Of a stretch of 64,000 bases of DNA, positions 1-14,329 are shown in pieces. The stretch lies in contig OW804094.1 of assembly GCA_942159475.1 (NCBI GenBank), forward strand, positions 133,782,755-133,846,754. The letters run 5' to 3'. The notes beneath the pieces were generated by a model, which saw nothing but the letters and a program-made list of their open reading frames with translations, ran no database searches and was not told where the DNA came from. The stretch's first letter is position 1. The number at the start of each line of letters is the position of its first letter. Source of the stretch: Sthenelais limicola. Lineage: Eukaryota > Annelida > Polychaeta > Phyllodocida > Sigalionidae. The position numbers were made by a program, and so were the translations under genes.

Positions 1-2577
1 GAATATCTAATGTCAAATACTTCTGATTATGGATATTTTCTTTAGAAAATAACATCAGGAATTTCATATTTATCGCTGCGTGTTAACTGCAACTTGTCTC
101 AATTTTGAAACATAAATATTCCGTTTACATTTCCCCGCCATGGTACTATTGGGATATGTACCTCTTCAAGGAATTGGTCTTCCCTGTACATGTATTTATA
201 CCTCACCCAACACCCAACAGAGTGCAGCACGCTCAAGCATCAGCGCTGCCGATACCATATATCATATATGGATACACACCACAGAGTGACGGATATCAGG
301 ATGAACGGTCGTCTGTATAGTTTATAATACAATCTCACTTTATTGTCACACTGTACATATAATATGTATTGTGTGTGCAATTTCCCTCAGCCTGTAGGCA
401 GTTGTTCGCATTCGCAAACTTGTCAATTTTAATTATAATTATGGAACTTTACATCCTCACCAGATGCTAATATGGAGGATAATGAGACTTAGGTTCAGCA
501 ATTATAAGTTGTGTCTTGGAGTAAATTCCAATAGCTTGAGTCCTCTTAATTTTGATAACACACAAAATTGAATACTACTTTATTTAGCCTATATGTCAAA
601 ATTAATGTTAAAAAGTTGTGTTCTAGAAAAGAATAACTCTCAAATAATTGAAGTTGAACAGGCGTTTTTTTTATTGTTTTATTCAATCTTGTCTGATTAT
701 ATGAATCGATAAGTGTCCTCTCGATGTATTACAATTTTAATGTAGATTTATACAAACTCATTACGGCAAACGTTTTCGGCACTTTAGGCAAAATATTTTA
801 ACAACATACTTGTTGTAGGCTATGGTGTTTTCCACACAGTTATTTTAACTGGGAACATTTTCACCAGCATGCATGCGTGTATATTCAGATTGTATAAATA
901 TCGAGATCACCAAGAATAATACAATGCACAATGATAATTGTATGGTTCTGAGCATCACAAAACTGTCCCGAGCACATTTAGTTAAGAAATACCTTAGGCA
1001 ATACTCCTAAATAAGTCCTCAGAAACCGGGTCTGGAACGCACTGGAACTTTTTTCATTCTTTTAGGATTTTCCCAACCGAAGGAATGTCAGATGTGCTTG
1101 CCATTAATATCATTTGAAACCAGAGTAAGTCATAAAAACTAAGTCTCAATACAGAAAGGCAACGTCCTGTTTATGGCACGTACGTGTGTTTACATTAGGT
1201 CTTAGTCATGCGCACGTGCATGGATTTAGACAAACCGCTCCTGAGGTATGATATCTTGTCTGGCGCAACGGTGTGTTGTCTCAGCCGCATTTCAGCAGGT
1301 CTCAGCGAGTCTTCTGCATAAGGCCAAACAAAAAATAAGTATTTTCCGCCCACCCTCCCCAGAAAAACCCTACCCTTACCAAAGACTGCTTTACCCTTAG
1401 TACTACTAAGGTTTTACCCTATACTTAATGTCTTTTTGTTGTTTTTATTTACCCCCAAAAGGTAACCATAACTAAAAATTCATTTCTCTTGTTAAAAAAA
1501 AATTGTTACGAATTGGCCATTTATTCTCAGTCTTTAGTTATAATATAACCATTATTTTCAGTTCCTAACAAGTCATAACCTCCTCCTACATAGTTTTCAG
1601 CTGCTTTGAACCAGAAACACACACTTTTTTGGCCTAACAGTGGGCCTGTGAAGTGTAGTGGATGTCCAACCCTCTGGCACGTGCTGATGAGGATTTAATT
1701 CGGTGACGGAGGATGTTGATGTTTGTTCCACATGCTCTATCATTTAAGATCAAGACAATTTGTTGTTGTTTTTTAAAGAAAAGAAAAAGAGAAAAAACCC
1801 AATGCAATGAGTTTGAAAGGGACAAGGACTTATGGGCATAAGGATACATGTATGCCAAAGTATTGGAAAATATGATGGTCAAAATACCCCCCAAATAATA
1901 AATGTTTAAAATGTTCACGTTGAACAAAGTTCTGTGCTCAAGATGAGGAGTTTTTTTTAGGAAATTCTTCAACTTGCAGCTAGGTCCCCCCCCCCCCCAA
2001 AGAACACTCAGAACACTCCATATAGAGTCATCCATTTGATTAATATGAGAAAAAAGTTCTGTTCCCAATTTATTTCAGAATTAACACAAATTCCGTCACA
2101 ACTATTGATCCCTCGATCGTTTCTACAGACATCGCGTATGTTACCCGATAACCTTACCACAATAATTAGGTGTTTGTCCGTACGGCTTTTAGCGGATTAG
2201 TCTAGCCATGGACCATGTTGCGTCCCAAAGTAGACATATGTACAAATGATGAAATCGGTACAGACTTTTCCTCTGTGGTACATGCTATTTCACATACTAT
2301 AGTTTTTTTCCAACTGCTTTCTTCCTATTTCCGGGAAGATTTTACTATTTCCAGAACAAAAAGTTCCATGTCAGTGTCGATTTTCCCATATCAGCCTCCT
2401 TTTCCACTATTTCCCTTAGATATTCACCACCGAAAAGTATATCACTGCACCTTTTTCCTATTTCCCCTACATGAAAAGCCATGTCTGGCTGCTGTCACTC
2501 CTATGTCTAGATTTGGCCATCTTTTCTCATTGGTGTCCTCCCTGGGACACTCCTTTTCTACCCATACAAAAGCAGAC
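1..2577. other. No gene recognised; AT-rich intergenic DNA
   Basis: I see no open frame with recognisable protein similarity and no convincing splice-bounded exon. The longer frames here (105-320 plus, 1634-2068 minus, 2215-2670 plus) have low-complexity or random-looking translations. A run of 13 C lies at 1986-1998. The last frame runs into the inverted-repeat element that starts at 2578. Confidence 0.5.
1986..1998. repeat. Poly-C tract (13 C)
   Basis: An uninterrupted run of C on the plus strand inside AT-rich DNA. It is a simple repeat, likely to vary in length and to be prone to sequencing error. Confidence 0.85.
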
Positions 2578-2818
2578 ATGGGTCAGATTTTCAGAAAATG
2601 TACAATTAGCAGCTGTACACATTTAGTATATTCTGTTAAATTAGGCTGCAATTTGGTCAATATTATGTAAATACCTGTACATTTGGCATTGCATTGATTC
2701 TAGCAATCTGTTTGGTTAGGTTGAACTGTATTTTGAACTTTATTTTGGTCTGAAATTTGGGTTATTGGAGAGGATTGGTGAAGATGAATTGTACATTTTC
2801 TGAACATCTAACCCACAT
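2578..2818 (+). mobile_element. ~240-bp inverted-repeat element, family B, copy 1
   Basis: The element starts with ATGGGTCAGATTTTCAG and ends with the imperfect reverse complement of that sequence (TTTTCTGAACATCTAACCCA), so it has terminal inverted repeats of about 30 bp that include the block AAAATGTACAATT. Related copies occur at about 10431, 14330, 32321 and 45354. It carries no reading frame of its own, and its length and structure fit a non-autonomous MITE-like DNA transposon. The superfamily is not identifiable by eye. Confidence 0.75.
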
Positions 2819-2924
2819 GACTCAGTGGCTCAGTGTTACATAACATTATCCACTACCCCTGAATGGGGGCCCACCAGCTATCTTTGTAGTGTAGCAGTGT
2901 TACATAACACATCCAATACATCTT

Positions 2925-3030
2925 CTCTTCCTTTCTCTTTCTCCCTCTCTCCCTCTCCCCTCCCGCTCACCCCCCCCCCCTCCCCCGCTCACCCTCCCTC
3001 TCCCTCTCACCCTCCTTCTCCCTCCCAGTC
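2925..3030. repeat. Pyrimidine-rich low-complexity tract (CT/CCCT)
   Basis: About 100 bp of almost pure C and T on the plus strand (tcttcc, ctccct and ccccc motifs). It lies just before the minisatellite that begins near 3066 and gives spurious Ser/Pro-rich frames in translation. Confidence 0.8.
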
Positions 3031-3065
3031 ATGTTGGGGTAGGAATACATCATGGTACATTTGGG

Positions 3066-3270
3066 TGAAAAGGAGTGGATATTTGGAAATGGAGTGGATA
3101 TTCCGAAAAGGAAAAGGATATTCCAAAAAGAAAAGGATATTCCAAAAAGGAAAAGTATATTCCTAAAAGGAAAAGGATAATCCGAAAAGGAAAAGGACAT
3201 TGGCAAAAAGGAAAAGAAAGTTGACAAAAAGGTACTGGATATTCCAAAAAGAAAAGTCTTGGATATTTTT
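3066..3270 (+). repeat. Degenerate minisatellite, unit ~19-20 bp
   Basis: About ten imperfect copies of a unit resembling GGATATTCCAAAAAGGAAAA stand in tandem. Later units drift (GGACATTGGCAAAAAGGAAA, then GAAAGTTGACAAAAAGG). All the open frames across it, on both strands, are repeat translations rich in Phe/Lys and are not genes. Confidence 0.85.
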
Positions 3271-3355
3271 GATTTTTCCTATTTCACGTTTATATCCTTT
3301 CAGATTGGGGACAAAACAGACCATGCCAACCCTCACGCCCAGTGTTATCTCTCCA

Positions 3356-3370
3356 CCCCCCCCCCCCCCC
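3356..3370. repeat. Poly-C tract (15 C)
   Basis: A run of 15 C opens a C-rich block that continues to about 3420. It lies about 150-300 bp upstream of the proposed 5' exon of the 716-residue protein gene, so it could be part of its promoter region. That link is inference. Confidence 0.8.
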
Positions 3371-3499
3371 AACCCCCGCCCCACCCCCCGCGCCCACAAC
3401 CCACCTCCCCACCCCATGTTTCCCTGCTGGCAGATCCACCCATGCAACAACTCACTACCACACCTCTACCCCTGCCCCCTCCTCTCTCGGTCAAGGTCG

Positions 3500-3683
3500 T
3501 TTAGCTCAGCGCCCCACCAGCCTACCGGAGGAGTTGCTCGCGGCCAGCACAAGCCTTGAAACTCACCCAGAAAAAGTTATAGAGTTCAGTAACTACTCCA
3601 GAAGCTGGCGTTTTGTTGATCTTTTCTTCTCTAGCGTACTGCTCGGGTCGTCAGCCTTAGATAGAGAGGGACTCACTTGACAG
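3500..3683 (+). other. Probable 5' untranslated exon of the 716-residue protein gene (3' boundary only)
   Basis: A near-perfect splice donor, CAG|GTAAGT, sits at 3683/3684. The next strong plus-strand acceptor before the 716-residue reading frame is at 5440/5441, so this is the best candidate for its upstream exon. Splicing would join it 52 bases before the ATG at 5493, which makes the exon non-coding. The 5' edge given is arbitrary, because I see no clear TATA box. Confidence 0.4.
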
Positions 3684-4846
3684 GTAAGTTTGTGTCCCAT
3701 TTCTTCAGGTTGTTTGCTATTGTTGCAACCAACACTTTAACCGATAATAAGCAGACATCTTGCTCTTCTTTGGAGGTATCATTCTTTGATGGGGTCACGC
3801 GTACTTCTATGGTCCTAGGAGATACATTGGGTTGAGTACATATGCACCATGTAGTATCGTAAACTAAGATTCTCGAGCACAGTACATGAGGGAGTTGACG
3901 GTTTGATGTCTAAATGTTATTTTCACACAGCTAACCCACTACCCACCCGTAGGCCTTATAATATATTTTTTTGACAAGGCTCCCATGAACGCCAATTAAG
4001 CATACATTCGCGATAAATTACCGATGCCATGCCATAGGTAGAAACCAGAAACGTGTTGGATATGACTCGAGCTTGGGTCGTACAAAGCAACTAGCATAGA
4101 AAGTAACGTGCGGCTATCTCCACTCACAAGTCCTCAACTTGCCGGTGAGATGTCATGAATGCAGTATGACCGAAATACACATTAGGTGAACGTCTGCACG
4201 TGTGGGTTCCTAGAAGTGACCTAGATACCCAGGAAACTCCAGTGTTTCCGTGAGAGAGGTGCCTATGCCCGTGACCACGATCCCCTGCCATTACGAGCGC
4301 ATTGCGACCGATAAGTTTCCTAAATTTCCCCATGGTCTCTTAAATTATATTTGCGTATCGCTACACAAACACTATTTCCAATTCCAAACAGTATAGTTTA
4401 TCATGGTCCTATATTATCATGGACCTATAGCTATAAGTAGACTGCTATAGGCTTCATGGGGATGATCCAATTCGTGATCGAGACCCATCGTTACCATTGG
4501 TTGATTTTCCAAATAATTTGTATAAATACCTTGTAAACATTGCTTCTCTTTTAAAATGCATTCATTATTCAGTTGTCTGTTTCTATACTACCCAAATGGG
4601 TTGCAGATATGTAAAGTTATTGCCTTTTCGTCGCGGAGGTAAATGAATTATGCATTTGACATGTTCTTACTATCCTTAATTCATATTTTGTTCAATTATT
4701 ATACACCAATATCAAGAATGTTGTGATGAAATAGGTATGGTCTTTAAACCCTTAATACCCTTTAAACCATTTATTATTGTTTTGTAGGTATCTAACATAA
4801 TTATATGGCCCATTCGTTGATTTCTTCTTTACATGAAAACATTCTA

Positions 4847-4958
4847 AAGGGCCTTTTCCACTAAGCCGAACCTCATGCAACTCTCACATAATTTACGGGA
4901 AAAGAGTCCTCTGCGGGGCAAAATCGCATCAGAATCGGCTTAGTGGCCTAGGCCCTTA
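4847..4958. mobile_element. ~112-bp foldback element, family C, copy 1
   Basis: The ends are inverted repeats: AAGGGCC with CCACTAAGCCGA on the left, and TCGGCTTAGTGG with GGCCCTT on the right. Almost the whole element can fold on itself. A second copy lies at 30846-30957 with the interior reversed. There is no coding capacity; it is probably a non-autonomous foldback/MITE element. Confidence 0.7.
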
Positions 4959-4984
4959 AGACACGTATATCTCGTTCAAAATAG

Positions 4985-5160
4985 CCAGTTGAGAGTCCCT
5001 CCAAAATTAGGGAAGCCTCGCGCCGCTCCAAACCGCAAAATTCCATTAAAATCCCATTAGGGTACATACTCTAGGGTCAGGAGAGTCATTAGCGCATAAG
5101 ACATCCAATCACTGACATACTATTCTTATCTGATCTGAGAGGCTCTGAGCCTAGACTCAC
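4985..5160 (-). mobile_element. ~185-bp inverted-repeat element, family A, copy 1 (left end worn)
   Basis: The right end CTCTGAGCCTAGACT and the internal blocks CCATTAAAATCCCATTAGG, CAGGAGAGTCATTAGCGCA and CCAATCACTGACATAC match the other six copies in the window. The left terminal repeat is eroded. It sits inside the putative intron of the 716-residue protein gene. Confidence 0.7.
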
Positions 5161-5492
5161 TGAAATGTCACCTGCTCAGCTAGAACACGACGCAAAAAAG
5201 GCAATCCATGCTATTTCATTTGACATCGTATATGATAATAGAACTATTTCAAATCATTCTATGACATTTTGCTCTGTGTCAACGATTATTCGATAAAGAT
5301 TTTATTTGACCCATTGGAATATTTTGATTTTGATGCCATGTAACATCGAGATTGTAAGGTTACGTTTTCATTTGCTAAGCCCCCATGAAATGACAAACAG
5401 TACTTGCAACACATATATAAATCTTGTTTCCCTATTTCAGACGCCCGGTGGACAGTTTTCGTTCACATTAATTTGCTTCACCCCAGACTGCT

Positions 5493-7643
5493 ATGGGCGC
5501 ATGTTCAAGTCTATCAGCTAAGAAAGGTAGCCCAAACATAACGCCAGCAGCGAGCCTCAGCCCTTTGCCACTGCCACCTTCTAGTAAATGTGACATCTCT
5601 GTAGATGTAGGAAGAGTGCCAAAGGAAACCAAATTAAAAACATCGAGTCTGAGGGACTTTCGGTCAGAGAAGCAATATCGCTCAGGAAAAACAGAGACAA
5701 CTAGTGTAGAGATATTGAGGCGCTCTAATCCAGCACCGATAAGCCAACGGCAGTCTATCGATGCAACTCAATTGATTTCTAGTTTGGACTTTGCGTATAA
5801 TAAAGATAACCGTCTTTCAGTAACAAGTACAGAAGGGCACCATAAGGACAAAGAGGGGGAGTATAGTCAGCTCGAGCGAGTAGAATCAACATCCACTTCC
5901 GATGACGAAATTGATATTCCAATTTCGATAATTGATGAAAACAGCTCAATCACCTCTGATATTTTAAGAGCATTGTCTGAACTTGATCGGGCCTTACCTA
6001 CAGACAGCGAGGAAGATATCTGTGAATATCCAACTGAAGAAAGAGACGCCAGTCCCACTGAAATAACTGACTCTCAATTTACACTTCGACACTCTACAGA
6101 ATTAGATCAGTTTGCTGAGAATATTGCAGACGATATAGTAAACGAAAGCCTCCATCCCAACCACCCTACAGTTGATCTCTTCAGTTTGGATGCGAATCAA
6201 CCTACTATAGATTTTGCAAGTGAAACGCTTGAACATGCAGATGATGGTGATAGTGAAAGCATAAATTCCAATCAGGAAATCAGTCCTAGTGATTACCAGG
6301 AAACGTTCAGCCAATATCATTTGCCTGGTGCCAATACAGTGAACGATCACGCTGTTGATTATTCTTCAGACGACGAGGACAGTAAGTCAAATAGACACAA
6401 TCTAAAAGACCCTCTTAACACTTTCGCTGCACAATTTGTGGATGGTATTATAAAGGCTGCTTCTGAGGAGGTACTCGCTGAATCCAGTCAAGGTTTTGAA
6501 GATTTTGACTTTGAAGGGGGCCATAGAGTAATTCGTCACCAACAGAAATCACCTCCTCAAGACACGAGAGAGAAGATAGAAGACAATTTCGCAACCCATA
6601 CTAATTTTTCAGAGACTCCTGCTGAAGACGATTTTGATATCGAAAGATCTTCCCCAGATTTCCCAGATTTTATTGACAATTTCATTAGTGAAATCATAGA
6701 ATCTGAAGAATCAGTTCACAATACTGACATAGCGGAAAGTGACAGTAGTGACTCTGGGGGTACACTCACAGAAGGAGACTATCCAAGCTCCAAAGACGTA
6801 CAAGAAGAAAATTCCTACATCGATTCCTTGGTTGAATTTTGTGCAAATATGGAGTCCCAGCAAAGTGGAACGGCTGCTGGCGAACCGCAGCCAGAAACTA
6901 CTGGACAAAGTGCACCACCAGCTACCAACCCAGAAGCATCTCAAGCTGCACCTACACAAGCACCAGCGAGTGTGAAAGAAGAAGCCGCTGCTGCAGCAGC
7001 AGCACCAGCAAACGTAAAAGATGCAGCTGCTGCACCAGCAAGTGGAAAAGTAGAAGTTGCTTCACCAACAGGAGCACCAGCGAGTGTAAATGAAGAGGCA
7101 GCTGCACCAGCAGGGGCTTCAACAACTGAATCTTCACCAACACCTTCTGCACCAAAAGAGCAGCCCAAAGAGGAAACTAAAACTGAGACAGTGGTTGAGT
7201 CTAATAAGCCCAAAGAAGACAACCCACCCTCTGCTGAATCTGAGCAGGAGGCAAAAGCCAAGGAAATGGGTAAAGAACGTGAAGGAGCGGAGAAACAGAA
7301 AGACGGGCCTGCGCCGTTCGACTTTAACAAGTTGAAGCAATTCGACCTACTACTCTCTGCCGAATCTGAATCCAAGTCCCCTGAAGAGGCTGACCTATCT
7401 GCATCGGCAGAGCAGGAGGCAAAGGCCAAGGAAATGGGTAAAGAAAGTGAAGGAGCGGAGAAACAGAAAGACGAGCCTGCGCCGTTCGACTTTAACAAGC
7501 TGAAGAAATTCAACCTAATGCTCAAACTCCAAAAAGAAATGGCAATAATGCAAGTTCGAATGTCACAAATGCAGGATGGTATGCGAGCTGCAAACCATGC
7601 TCTTGGAGAAATTATGGAATTTTCCCAAGAATCTGATAAGTGA
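5493..7643 (+). CDS. Acidic, disordered protein with N-terminal acylation motif (716 aa), unknown family
   Basis: I do not recognise the family. Visible features: the N-terminus MGACSSLSAKK fits N-myristoylation (Gly2, Ser6) with Cys4 available for palmitoylation, so membrane anchoring is likely. Residues about 110-450 are very acidic and Ser/Asp/Glu-rich with no globular pattern. Residues about 470-570 are Ala/Pro/Glu/Lys-rich with repeated APASVKEE-like units. Residues 584 onward hold two near-identical copies of a 56-residue unit (EQEAKAKEMGKE to PAPFDFNKLK), followed by a Met/Leu-rich predicted helix (about 673-708). The frame is intact and ends at TGA 7641-7643. The start is the first Met after a splice acceptor. 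The composition recalls acylated growth-cone proteins (BASP1/GAP-43/MARCKS type), but that is only a compositional likeness. The gene lies tail to tail with calmodulin; calmodulin binding is a guess. Confidence 0.75.
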   Translation: MGACSSLSAKKGSPNITPAASLSPLPLPPSSKCDISVDVGRVPKETKLKTSSLRDFRSEKQYRSGKTETTSVEILRRSNPAPISQRQSIDATQLISSLDFAYNKDNRLSVTSTEGHHKDKEGEYSQLERVESTSTSDDEIDIPISIIDENSSITSDILRALSELDRALPTDSEEDICEYPTEERDASPTEITDSQFTLRHSTELDQFAENIADDIVNESLHPNHPTVDLFSLDANQPTIDFASETLEHADDGDSESINSNQEISPSDYQETFSQYHLPGANTVNDHAVDYSSDDEDSKSNRHNLKDPLNTFAAQFVDGIIKAASEEVLAESSQGFEDFDFEGGHRVIRHQQKSPPQDTREKIEDNFATHTNFSETPAEDDFDIERSSPDFPDFIDNFISEIIESEESVHNTDIAESDSSDSGGTLTEGDYPSSKDVQEENSYIDSLVEFCANMESQQSGTAAGEPQPETTGQSAPPATNPEASQAAPTQAPASVKEEAAAAAAAPANVKDAAAAPASGKVEVASPTGAPASVNEEAAAPAGASTTESSPTPSAPKEQPKEETKTETVVESNKPKEDNPPSAESEQEAKAKEMGKEREGAEKQKDGPAPFDFNKLKQFDLLLSAESESKSPEEADLSASAEQEAKAKEMGKESEGAEKQKDEPAPFDFNKLKKFNLMLKLQKEMAIMQVRMSQMQDGMRAANHALGEIMEFSQESDK
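7242..7516 (+). repeat. 168-bp coding tandem duplication
   Basis: The sequence from 7242 recurs from 7410 with only a few differences over roughly 100 bp (offset 168 bp, 56 codons). It encodes the duplicated EQEAKAKEMGKE to FDFNKLK block of the 716-residue protein. Near identity at silent sites points to a recent duplication or gene conversion. Confidence 0.85.
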
Positions 7644-7671
7644 GAGCAATATCATACCATAATCTCATCGA

Positions 7672-7677
7672 AATAAA
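7672..7677 (+). terminator. Polyadenylation signal AATAAA, 716-residue protein gene
   Basis: AATAAA lies 29 bases after the stop codon at 7641-7643, the expected place for a short 3' UTR. A second AATAAA at 8122-8127 could serve a longer form, but that form would overlap the convergent calmodulin 3' UTR. Confidence 0.5.
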
Positions 7678-7838
7678 TTCCATGTTTGAGGAATATACTC
7701 ATGTCTTCCTGTGTGACTGTGACATGATAGTGAAAAGGAATAGACGTCTGCCAATATGATTACCTCGAAGTCTCAATCGACAAAGCATATACAGTTCAGT
7801 GAATATAGTAAAGAAACATACTCAGTCATTTCAATATC

Positions 7839-7844
7839 TTTATT
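7839..7844 (-). terminator. Candidate distal polyadenylation signal for calmodulin
   Basis: TTTATT on the plus strand reads AATAAA on the minus strand, about 1.5 kb after the calmodulin stop codon. Other minus-strand AATAAA sites at 8108-8113 and 9126-9131 are alternatives. If this one is used, the two convergent transcripts would end within about 150 bp of each other. Confidence 0.3.
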
Positions 7845-9383
7845 GAATACGTGTATAGTATATCGATATGAATAGTCACTTTAATATTAATGGAAATCTC
7901 CATTCCATGCAATTCACACGCCCTTACAATGCGGCAGATATACGGGACACATTAAAAAGGGTACATTCTGATGGAATGCAGAGCAATGCTTAAATTTTAG
8001 ACCCTCTTGGCATATCATATGGTCAGTATATACATTGTTACCGGCAGACATGTAAACAACAATACAGATGGAAGGAATGAATGGTACATAGCTATGCCAC
8101 ACTGACATTTATTCTCACATGAATAAAAGAATATTCTTCACTAACATGTAATAATCTAAGAAAGCATTCAGACGAAAAGATGGCGAAACTTTAATATTAT
8201 AGCTATAATAATATAGCTATGAATTTGACATCAGTATGCATAATGCATACTTCTTTTGTAACATGAAATGTAGCCAACAAATGTCTGAAAATCAAAGCCA
8301 TGAATAAAAGCTACAAACGGACAGTCATAGTTTCATAAATATTTAATCGCATGTATATATACGTACATATACTTATATATGTATGTATTATACACATATA
8401 GGCCTGTATACATACACATACATGTAATTGTATATACTTCGTATACATATGTATAGAATCTTGACAAATGCCAAGACGTGGAACTCGTTGTGTTTATGAT
8501 AAATGCCACGATTGGTACAAATGAAATATGATCCTCTTACCCTACTCGTTAATAAACTAGTAAATATTTCGACGGTCAAAAAAGTTGAAAAAAAAATCAA
8601 ATTTACATACAATTACAATGAAATGTTCAAAAGGCCTTGGTATAGACGGAAGTAAGCGAATGTCCTCTTAGGGTGGCGGGTAAAGGTATAGTTCATCCAT
8701 ACATATTCTCCATGCCGCTTGCATGTCGGACTGGCGGTTATCTGGATACGAAGGAATGCCACCGCTTAAGGTTTAACACTCTCAAAATTGGTGTACTCAT
8801 CGTTGTACCAACAAATATCCAAATGTATTTACAAGCGTACTTCAACGTACTGTAGATTTCTTTAGGATATTTCTAGTAAAGTAGAACCGTAATCCATTGT
8901 GCAAAATGAGTATTTGTAGCGCTTAAGCTATACAACATTGATAACTGCTTTCATTTAATGCAAGATTTCCGCAAACGCAACATTATAAAGATGCATTGTA
9001 TTCGCTGTATCATTCTTTGTATACATGACCCGGGACACATTCATACATTCATATTTCATATTTCCATTCAATCCAATATGCTCCTCCTTCTCCTTGTTGC
9101 ATTTTCGGATACGATATTTGTTCCATTTATTGATAAAAGGCGGGAATGTAAAATAGGGGTATATAAGTGGAAAATGATGATGGATTATGAAGAATGTGGA
9201 CAAAAATGGAGAACCTTCCACCGTTCCTAGATATAGACCCTATACTTCCTGGGTGCTCTGCATAGTCCTCTCCTACCGGGATTGGAATTGCATCCCGGAA
9301 GCTGATATGACGTCATTGAACGTCCCAATCACGTGCAAATCGGTCGGTTGGAAGATCTAGTTGACGTGGTCTTTATAAACTAT
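7845..9383 (-). other. Probable calmodulin 3' untranslated region and flank
   Basis: No coding region is seen on either strand. The stretch follows the minus-strand calmodulin stop codon, is AT-rich and contains several AATAAA motifs on the minus strand. Calmodulin genes often have long 3' UTRs, but the true end is not visible. Confidence 0.4.
8349..8447. repeat. AT/ACATA microsatellite-like tract
   Basis: Alternating purine-pyrimidine sequence made of TATATA, ACATAC and GTATGT units, about 100 bp long. It is a simple-sequence repeat inside the probable calmodulin 3' UTR. Confidence 0.7.
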
Positions 9384-12615
<3,232 letters not shown>

Positions 12616-13934
12616 CTAGAAAGGAAAAGAAATCAAGATTATTATTCATACTTCAAATAGTTGTAATATTGATAAACAAACCCTTTACTTATTTTGATCA
12701 TCGGATAACTATGTTGATACCTGGAACATATTAATATGTGTAATCACGAACATCCAATAAGGCAGGGAACGTATTCAGTTTGTGCTAGCTAAAATAGGTT
12801 AGTGCCTGACAAAAAAAGACCCTCGTGGATAATTATTCTAAAGACCGAGTGCAGGGAGAGGAATGGCAATGAAAATTGCAACGAAAACAGCACGTTCCCA
12901 CATACTCAATCGAGAGCTTCCAGTTCAAGCAGAGATATGCCTGTGTCTTGTTCGTTCCTGTGCAGTGCCACAAATACGCCACAAGAAAAGGTCTACACAC
13001 TCATGAATAAAGCTTGATAAATTAGGACCTAATGTCTCCCTGAAAGAAAGTAATATGCCATCTGAATCAAATGTCAAAATTGTTACATTAATTTCTTTGG
13101 CATTATTGCATTAAATGTATATTTGGTACTGCATCACAGAGAGAAAATACCAGTCGATATGCATACAAAATCGGCAGAACGAGTGTAATGGCCTTTTAAC
13201 GATTTCAGGAACATGTGGCTAATTAAGTGTGAATTAGTTTGGAGGGATAAGTCTACTCACTGTTCCATGTAAATGTATGGAACAAAAGACAAAAGACCAT
13301 TTATTCATATTCAGTCATGGAGCCTTTTCATCTAATTTCACGTCACGACCAATGGCATTCGTGATTTTGAATAGAATTAATAAGGATCAGGTGTTGTTGG
13401 GACTATTGGCGAATGCTTTTCAACGCCTCACCCCACAACTGCAAATAGTACTATGATTATTCTTTGGACGAATCATGTACTCAATTGAAGATTCAGATGG
13501 TCCCATCGACTTGAAATCATTGAAGCGGCTATTGTCTTCCCAGGAGCGGGGCAAAGCAAGCTATAGCATCGAACATATAATACAATTCCCAATTGTGTTG
13601 TGTTTCGGAGAATGTGCCAGATGTGTGAAAATCCCAGGAGACTAACCTTTGAGTACTGAAGGGTAAATTTACAGGATGATCATTAGACCATACAATTCCA
13701 AGGATCAGTGTCTCATTCCAGATGTATGATAGCATAGAGGCGTATAATTTATAAAGTAAACACCCACAGGAAAATATCTTGCTATACTATATATAGTTAT
13801 TATAATGGTTACTGACATTTTTTACCCTAGAAAGAAGTACTGAGAGAGCATCTCATCCGGAAAATGCATGTTCATTTCTGCTTTTATCTTAAGATTATAT
13901 CGGAAGACTTAATTTTCCAGGTGTTCTAATGATG

Positions 13935-14110
13935 CAATCTAGGCTCAGAGCTGAGAGAGCCCTTCCAATCTGAGGGAAAACCTCTAGCTCCAAACGCAAT
14001 ATGCCATTACAATCCCAATAGAACGCCCACTCCAGGGTCAGGAAAGTCATTTGCGCGGTAGTCTTCCAATCACTTATCTGATCTGAGAGGGTGTGAGCGG
14101 AGCCTGGATA
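13935..14110 (-). mobile_element. ~185-bp inverted-repeat element, family A, copy 2
   Basis: It begins CAATCTAGGCTCAGAG and ends with a degraded GAGCCTGGA. The internal blocks (ctgagggaaa, ccaatagaacgcccactccag, ccaatcact) align with the other copies. There is no open frame. Confidence 0.8.
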
Positions 14111-14329
14111 GCTTTTCATATAATGAAGTATAATTATTGTATTCATATGCAACTGTACAGAATATGTGTTTAGGCTACACAAAAGATAGCCTCTCCCCGC
14201 CCCGTTGCATCGACCATATATATCTTCACCAGGGCGCGAAGATTATTTTTCATGGCATAATGATGTGCGACACTAACACAGGTGTCGCACTGGTGTCGCA
14301 TATGGGACGGGTCCGAGGACATATCATAT

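Larger units (their letters stand above)
3684..5440 (+). other. Putative intron of the 716-residue protein gene
   Basis: The interval lies between GTAAGT at 3684 and the acceptor tttccctatttcag ending at 5440. It contains a 112-bp foldback element (4847-4958) and a ~175-bp family A element (about 4985-5160), and no coding region I recognise. Its status as an intron rests only on the two splice sites. Confidence 0.4.
5441..7695 (+). other. Terminal exon of the 716-residue protein gene, including UTRs
   Basis: The exon opens after a good pyrimidine tract and AG (5439-5440), carries 52 bases of leader, the coding region 5493-7643, and a short trailer with AATAAA at 7672-7677. The end is placed about 18 bases after that signal by rule of thumb. 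Confidence 0.55.

Noticed and set aside
2215..2670. 151-residue plus-strand frame
   Set aside because: Its 3' part runs into a family B inverted-repeat element, and the translation has no recognisable domain.
2825..3680. Overlapping Pro/Ser/Phe/Lys-rich frames on both strands
   Set aside because: They translate the pyrimidine tract, minisatellite and C-rich blocks.
6941..7525. 194-residue minus-strand frame
   Set aside because: Antisense shadow of the Ala-rich and repeated part of the 716-residue protein.
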